17,393 bases of DNA from UBA6382 sp964596865 (GTDB lineage Bacteria; Bacteroidota; Bacteroidia; Bacteroidales; Bacteroidaceae): positions 1 through 17,393 of the forward strand of contig CAZQVW010000019.1 in the NCBI GenBank assembly GCA_964596865.1. The letters run 5' to 3'. The translations under genes were made by a program, and so were the position numbers. Under the pieces are notes generated by a model. The model ran no database searches and was not told the origin of the DNA. It saw nothing but the letters and a program-made list of their open reading frames with translations. Position 1 is the stretch's first letter. Every line of letters starts with the position of its first letter. Of the stretch, positions 14,433 to 17,393 are shown piece by piece.

Positions 14433-14784
14433 GTCTATATTACAATGAAAAGCGACCGTACCGCAAGATGAAATACCTGTATCGCAAGAAAAAGCGGCAG
14501 CTCGGCAAGGCTACACAGCGATACAGCAAGCAAAAGCGCCCGTATTACAACCAAAAGCGCCCGTATTACAAGCAAAAATGCCCGTATTACAAGCAAAAGC
14601 GCCCGTATTACAAGCAAAAGCGCCCGTATTACAAGCAAAAATGCCCGTATTACAAGCAAAGGCGTCCGTATTATAAGCAAAGACGCCCATATTACGTGGG
14701 AATAAGGACGTAATATGAGCGACTACCTTATTATAATAAGGAGAAGCGCCCGCATTTTCGAGGGGAAGCGCTCGTGTTCCGCAA
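14433..14784. repeat. Long intergenic 21-bp tandem array
   Basis: Thirteen contiguous 21-bp units start every 21 bases from 14433 to 14685. The core is CCCGTATTACAAGCAAAAG. Units from 14538 to 14663 are nearly identical; those to the left (14433-14537) and right (14664-14705) are progressively diverged. After a palindrome at 14726-14741, two more degenerate units (14743-14763, 14764-14784, starting GAAGCGC) continue almost in phase up to the flippase stop codon. Since 21 is a multiple of 3 and units lack stops, all the frames crossing it stay open, so those frames are not evidence for genes. Confidence 0.9.
14726..14741. other. Perfect 16-bp palindrome
   Basis: CCTTATTATAATAAGG is its own reverse complement. 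It lies 51 bases downstream of the flippase stop on the minus strand, inside the degraded right edge of the 21-bp array. It may be a protein-binding site or an incidental product of repeat decay. Confidence 0.6.
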
Positions 14785-14791
14785 AAAAGCG

Positions 14792-16267
14792 TTAGCGGCG
14801 GTGCAGGATTTTGGCTGCGAGGTTGTGAAACTGGAAATCCTCGTGGTAGAGAATATGGGCAACAAACAAAAGAATGAGCACCGTGCTGACGCCGAGGCGC
14901 AAAAAGACATTCCATGAGTGCGGCATCGCTATCATCACCCCGGCAAACAGGGCGGCTATAAATAAATAGGTGAAGATGGCGCGCAGCGGATAGCGGATGG
15001 GGTATTTTTTCTGCCCCACAAAATAGCTGAGCAGCATTGAAACGCCGTAGCCGAGCACTCCGCCCCACGCGCAGGCCATATACCCGTATTTCGGAATGAA
15101 AAGAATGTTCACCGCCACCAGTACTATGCAGCCTGCCAAGGAAAACCACAATCCCCAGATGGTCTTATCCGTGAGCTTATACCAAAAGGAGAGGTTAAAG
15201 TAGATTCCCATCTCAATTTCGGCGGCCATCACTATGGGCACCGCCTTAAGTCCGGGCCAATAGTCGGGCCCGATGATATATTTCAGCACAGGCAGCCACC
15301 CCACCACCACCAGATACGCCAGCAGGGTGAAGATGATAAAGTATTTCATGGCGGCGGCGTAGGTCTGGAGGCTGTCTTTGTCCTTAGCCTTGCCGAAAAC
15401 AAAGGGCTCGTAGGCGTAGCGGAACGCCTGGGTGATCATAGCCATTATCATCGCGATCTTTACAGACGCGCCATAGATACCCAGCTCCACTTCGCCCTGC
15501 AATCCGGGCTTTACCCACGGATAAAGAATCTTGTCGGCCGTCTGATTGAGAATGCCTGCGATACCGAGCACCAGTATCGGCCACGAATACGACAGCATCT
15601 TGCCCAGCAGGTGAAAATCCACGTGCCAGCGGATGCGAAAGAGGTCGGGAATGAAAAAGAAGGTTACCAGTCCCGTGCAGATGAGGTTGATACCAAAAAC
15701 CCACAGCACATCATTCTTGCCCAATACCAGGAAATAAAAGAGGTTTAGGCCGATATTGAGAATGATGAACAGCAGTTTGAGCGCGGCGAACTTCCACGGG
15801 CGTCTTTGAAAGCGGAGGTAGGCGAAGGGGATGGCCTGAATGGAATCCAGCGCCACCACCACGGCCATTATTTCGATGTAACTGTGGCGAGTGGCGTAGC
15901 CTAATGCCTGTCCGATGGGGTCAATAAAACTGAATACCAGTATCAAAAAGACTGCGCTCAAAGTGCCCACCACCATCATGGCAGTGGAAAAGACGGTGTC
16001 CGGCGTTTGCGCCTCGCTCGGCGCAGTTGTGTCCTTTGTGTTGCATTTATTAGCAAAGCGGAAGAGGGTCGTCTCCATTCCGAAGGTGAGTATCACCAGA
16101 ATGAGGGCGGTATAGGCGTAGAGATTGGTAACAACGCCGTATCCTCCCGAGGCTGCCGCAATCTTGGCCGTATATAGCGGCACAAGCAGGTAGTTAAGGA
16201 AACGGCCTACGATACTGCTCATCCCATAGATGACGGTATCCTTTGCTAACGACTTGAGGTTTGGCAT
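14792..16267 (-). CDS. Polysaccharide/oligosaccharide flippase (Wzx-like, MOP superfamily)
   Basis: The 491-residue, strongly hydrophobic protein has some 12-14 membrane segments, the normal size for polysaccharide-transporter (PST) flippases. It opens MPNLKSLAKDTVIYGMSSIV, then GRFLNYLLVPLYT, a typical start for Bacteroidetes members. Other landmarks are TFGMETTLFRFANK, QTADKILYPW and PKYGYMACAWGGVLGYG. Such proteins move undecaprenyl-linked glycan units across the inner membrane. I chose the ATG at 16267; the frame stays open upstream only because it crosses the 9-bp repeats of the preceding gene. It begins 4 bases after the four-helix gene's stop, so the two are probably co-transcribed. 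Its stop abuts the degraded edge of the 21-bp array. No glycosyltransferases are nearby, so the glycan is unknown. Confidence 0.88.
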   Translation of the reverse strand: MPNLKSLAKDTVIYGMSSIVGRFLNYLLVPLYTAKIAAASGGYGVVTNLYAYTALILVILTFGMETTLFRFANKCNTKDTTAPSEAQTPDTVFSTAMMVVGTLSAVFLILVFSFIDPIGQALGYATRHSYIEIMAVVVALDSIQAIPFAYLRFQRRPWKFAALKLLFIILNIGLNLFYFLVLGKNDVLWVFGINLICTGLVTFFFIPDLFRIRWHVDFHLLGKMLSYSWPILVLGIAGILNQTADKILYPWVKPGLQGEVELGIYGASVKIAMIMAMITQAFRYAYEPFVFGKAKDKDSLQTYAAAMKYFIIFTLLAYLVVVGWLPVLKYIIGPDYWPGLKAVPIVMAAEIEMGIYFNLSFWYKLTDKTIWGLWFSLAGCIVLVAVNILFIPKYGYMACAWGGVLGYGVSMLLSYFVGQKKYPIRYPLRAIFTYLFIAALFAGVMIAMPHSWNVFLRLGVSTVLILLFVAHILYHEDFQFHNLAAKILHRR

Positions 16268-16271
16268 AATC

Positions 16272-17072
16272 TTAGGGTATTGGTTTGGGGGATGGGAGAG
16301 GGGGAGTAGGTATGGTAAGTGTAGTAGGTGAGGTAGGTGGGGTAGGAGGGGTAGGTGGGGTAGGTGAAGTAGGTATGGTAGGTGTAGTAGGTGAAGTAGG
16401 TATGGTAGGTGAGGTTGGTGCGGTAAGGGTATTTTCCCTACTCCCCCTACCGCACCTACTATACCTACTATACCTACTTTCCCTACCACACCTACCATCC
16501 CTACTCTCCCTGCCATCTTTCTTTACCTTGTTGCGATACTCCAATCGCGCTTGGTAACGCTGTTCGCGCACACCGCCTTCGCGCAAGAACCTGCGATTTT
16601 GGTAGTCTATCAAACCGCGAATCAATGCCAACGCCTGGAAAATCACAATCAGCGTCATATTGCAAATATCCTCCGCGCTGCGCCCGGCAATCTGGCGCAT
16701 ATACCACGCCGCATCATTGTGTTGCCGAAAATACTGTTGGCAAACAATATATTTCTCGTGATTGGCGTCCCATATCTGGAGGCTGTGTACTTGCAAGTAG
16801 TCGCGAAAATCCTCTTTCATTTCCTCCAAACTGCCTTTGGCTATGACCGTAAGGCGATGCTCGGTGGAAGTGGAACCCTCGGCATCGCTATACCCCTCCA
16901 CTATGTTTTGTTTGCCCGAACGCGCGGCTTGCTGCATTTGGCCGGCGGTGCGATCGTGAGTGCGATTGAGGAAATGCTCCACAAAATAGACGGTCATAGC
17001 AAATACGCACTCGCTTTTTTGATAAGCCAGCAATGTGTGATAACTATCTATCTTCTTAAGCCTTTCTTCCAT
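16272..17072 (-). CDS. Four-helix-bundle suffix-domain protein with variable repeat tail
   Basis: The first 165 or so residues match the four-helix-bundle family related to the S23 proteins found in 23S rRNA intervening sequences, in the longer 'suffix domain' version common in Bacteroidales. Landmarks are LLAYQKSECVFAMTVYFVEH, then QAARSGKQNIVEG (48-60), a charged helix KGSLEEMKEDFRDYL and IFQALALIRGLIDYQ. The molecular role of the family is not known; a nucleic-acid link is only suggested by S23. The tail is unusual. Residues 187-213 are tripeptides of the GRE/SRY/SRC type, and 215-266 are PTS/PTI/PTP tripeptides, both encoded by a 9-bp minisatellite whose orientation flips between the two blocks. 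The frame is intact across all repeats. It is the first gene of the unit with the flippase and has its own promoter. Confidence 0.85.
   Translation of the reverse strand: MEERLKKIDSYHTLLAYQKSECVFAMTVYFVEHFLNRTHDRTAGQMQQAARSGKQNIVEGYSDAEGSTSTEHRLTVIAKGSLEEMKEDFRDYLQVHSLQIWDANHEKYIVCQQYFRQHNDAAWYMRQIAGRSAEDICNMTLIVIFQALALIRGLIDYQNRRFLREGGVREQRYQARLEYRNKVKKDGRESRDGRCGRESRYSRYSRCGRGSRENTLTAPTSPTIPTSPTTPTIPTSPTPPTPPTPPTSPTTLTIPTPPLPSPKPIP
16306..16512. repeat. 9-bp minisatellite with an internal orientation switch
   Basis: From 16306 to 16431 there are 14 units of GTAGGTNNN-type sequence on the plus strand. From 16432 to 16512 there are 9 units of the reverse complement type (CTATACCTA, CCACACCTA). 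At the junction GGTGCGGTA (16417-16425) pairs perfectly with TACCGCACC (16448-16456), and many other registers can pair. The strand asymmetry is strong, G-rich on the left and C-rich on the right. It lies wholly inside the four-helix gene's tail. Confidence 0.9.
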
Positions 17073-17106
17073 TAACCTAATAATACGCGCTCCATACGAT
17101 TAAGCG

Positions 17107-17137
17107 CGAAATTACACAATTCTCTTGTGCGGGCAAA
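17107..17137 (-). promoter_or_regulatory. Putative promoter of the four-helix/flippase unit
   Basis: On the minus strand TTTG (17134-17137) and TAATTTCG (17107-17114, one mismatch to TAnnTTTG) are separated by 19 bases, the consensus spacing. The predicted leader is about 28 nt before the ATG at 17072. Confidence 0.6.
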
Positions 17138-17189
17138 GCGATAAGGCGATAAATTAGTGGCACTATGACATAAAACGATGGAGCAGAAA

Positions 17190-17230
17190 AATTGCGGCAG
17201 AACACCAATCGTTAGCTATGTGCCGCAATT
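17190..17230. other. Hairpin with 10-bp stem
   Basis: AATTGCGGCA (17190-17199) pairs perfectly with TGCCGCAATT (17221-17230) around a 21-base loop. It is followed on the plus strand by CTTATTGTTTTG. It could be a weak terminator for an unseen plus-strand gene, but none ends here; otherwise a palindromic intergenic element. Confidence 0.5.
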
Positions 17231-17302
17231 CTTATTGTTTTGTGGCGGAAGGCAGGGGCTTATTCTGCATAAAGAACGATTTTCCTGCGCGAAAAGGGAA
17301 AA

Positions 17303-17340
17303 TTTCCGTGTCCTTATTCCATTTTTCCGCGTCCTTATTC
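17303..17340. repeat. Two copies of a 21-bp direct repeat
   Basis: TTTCCGTGTCCTTATTC at 17303 recurs as TTTCCGCGTCCTTATTC at 17324, one mismatch in 17 and a 21-bp period. It lies 21 bases inside the right terminal repeat. Confidence 0.7.
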
Positions 17341-17361
17341 AAAAAATCACCCTCAAAAATC

Positions 17362-17393
17362 CACTTCCAATCGTTTTGACTATCGTTAACAGT
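17362..17393 (-). repeat. 32-bp terminal inverted repeat, right copy
   Basis: It is an exact reverse complement of 16-47 and ends at the last base of the window. The bases just inside the two copies differ (GAAATTT versus GATTTTT when read in the same sense), so identity stops at the inner edge. What lies outside the right copy is not visible. Confidence 0.85.

Larger units (their letters stand above)
17138..17393. other. Non-coding right end
   Basis: No gene is visible. The stretch holds a 10-bp-stem hairpin (17190-17230), a two-copy 21-bp repeat (17303-17340) and the right terminal repeat copy, listed separately. Any gene further upstream is beyond the contig edge. Confidence 0.6.

Noticed and set aside
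14318..14713. Plus-strand frame of 131 aa, rich in Tyr, Lys and Arg, made of YYKQKRP-type heptads
   Set aside because: Most of it is the 21-bp array, which keeps several frames open on both strands. No promoter or start context supports it, and minus-strand frames are equally open.
3193..14784. CRISPR arrays at the tandem repeats
   Set aside because: Repeats are directly adjacent without unique spacers, unit length is too short, and no cas gene is present.
14511..15149. Minus-strand 212-aa frame with FACNTG heptads
   Set aside because: It overlaps the flippase in another frame and continues through the repeat array; a shadow of those two features.
16286..16360. Canonical G-quadruplex in the G-rich repeat
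   Set aside because: There are several runs of three to five G, but I could not find four suitably spaced runs of three or more; only two-layer forms seem possible.
16268..16516. N-terminal extension of the flippase with GVVG and HLPYLL repeats
   Set aside because: The extension lies wholly within the four-helix gene's repeat tail. The ATG at 16267 gives a normal-length family member with the expected start.
16..17393. Circular plasmid or phage genome closed through the terminal repeats
   Set aside because: The end repeats are inverted, not direct, and the gene content is chromosomal housekeeping and surface functions with no replication or phage genes.

Overview
The window looks like a chromosomal contig from a Bacteroidales bacterium (a gut-type lineage such as Muribaculaceae, Prevotellaceae or a relative; I cannot be more exact). 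The support is Bacteroidetes-style promoters (TAnnTTTG -7 boxes, some with TTTG near -33), little or no Shine-Dalgarno sequence, lipoproteins with an acidic stretch after the lipid-bearing Cys, an rpsU-xerC gene pair, a four-helix-bundle 'suffix' protein next to a polysaccharide flippase, and a large secreted dockerin protein. The scaffold contains a 100-N gap (4773-4872). Both ends carry the same 32-bp sequence in inverted orientation.

Layout. 1-330: structured non-coding DNA. 331-1449 (-): membrane-anchored LuxR-type regulator. 1666-4629 (+): two lipoproteins, one unrecognised and one a choloylglycine-hydrolase-like Ntn hydrolase, separated by a 21-bp tandem array. 4630-5020: terminator plus a second 21-bp array holding the gap. 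5021-6387 (-): rpsU then xerC. 6657-7267 (+): type II toxin-antitoxin pair. 7268-7865: non-coding repeats. 7866-10197 (-): manC-manA, GDP-mannose precursor synthesis. 10501-14115 (-): 1204-residue secreted modular protein with a C-terminal dockerin. 14433-14784: a third 21-bp array. 14792-17072 (-): four-helix-bundle suffix protein and flippase, probably co-transcribed.

Functional themes. ManC/ManA feed GDP-mannose to glycan synthesis and the flippase exports lipid-linked glycans, so the right half leans toward surface polysaccharide, without any glycosyltransferase in view. The lipoproteins and the dockerin protein are envelope or secreted. rpsU and xerC are housekeeping genes.

The most unusual signal is at DNA level. 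Tandem repeats of 21 bp (occasionally 22) occur at about nine places with different unit sequences, both between genes and inside genes (a heptapeptide insertion in ManA, a duplicated coiled-coil segment in the LuxR-type regulator). A separate 9-bp minisatellite flips orientation inside the four-helix gene and so encodes two different tripeptide tails. I saw no CRISPR array, IS element, rRNA or tRNA, and no convincing new defence system beyond the toxin-antitoxin pair.
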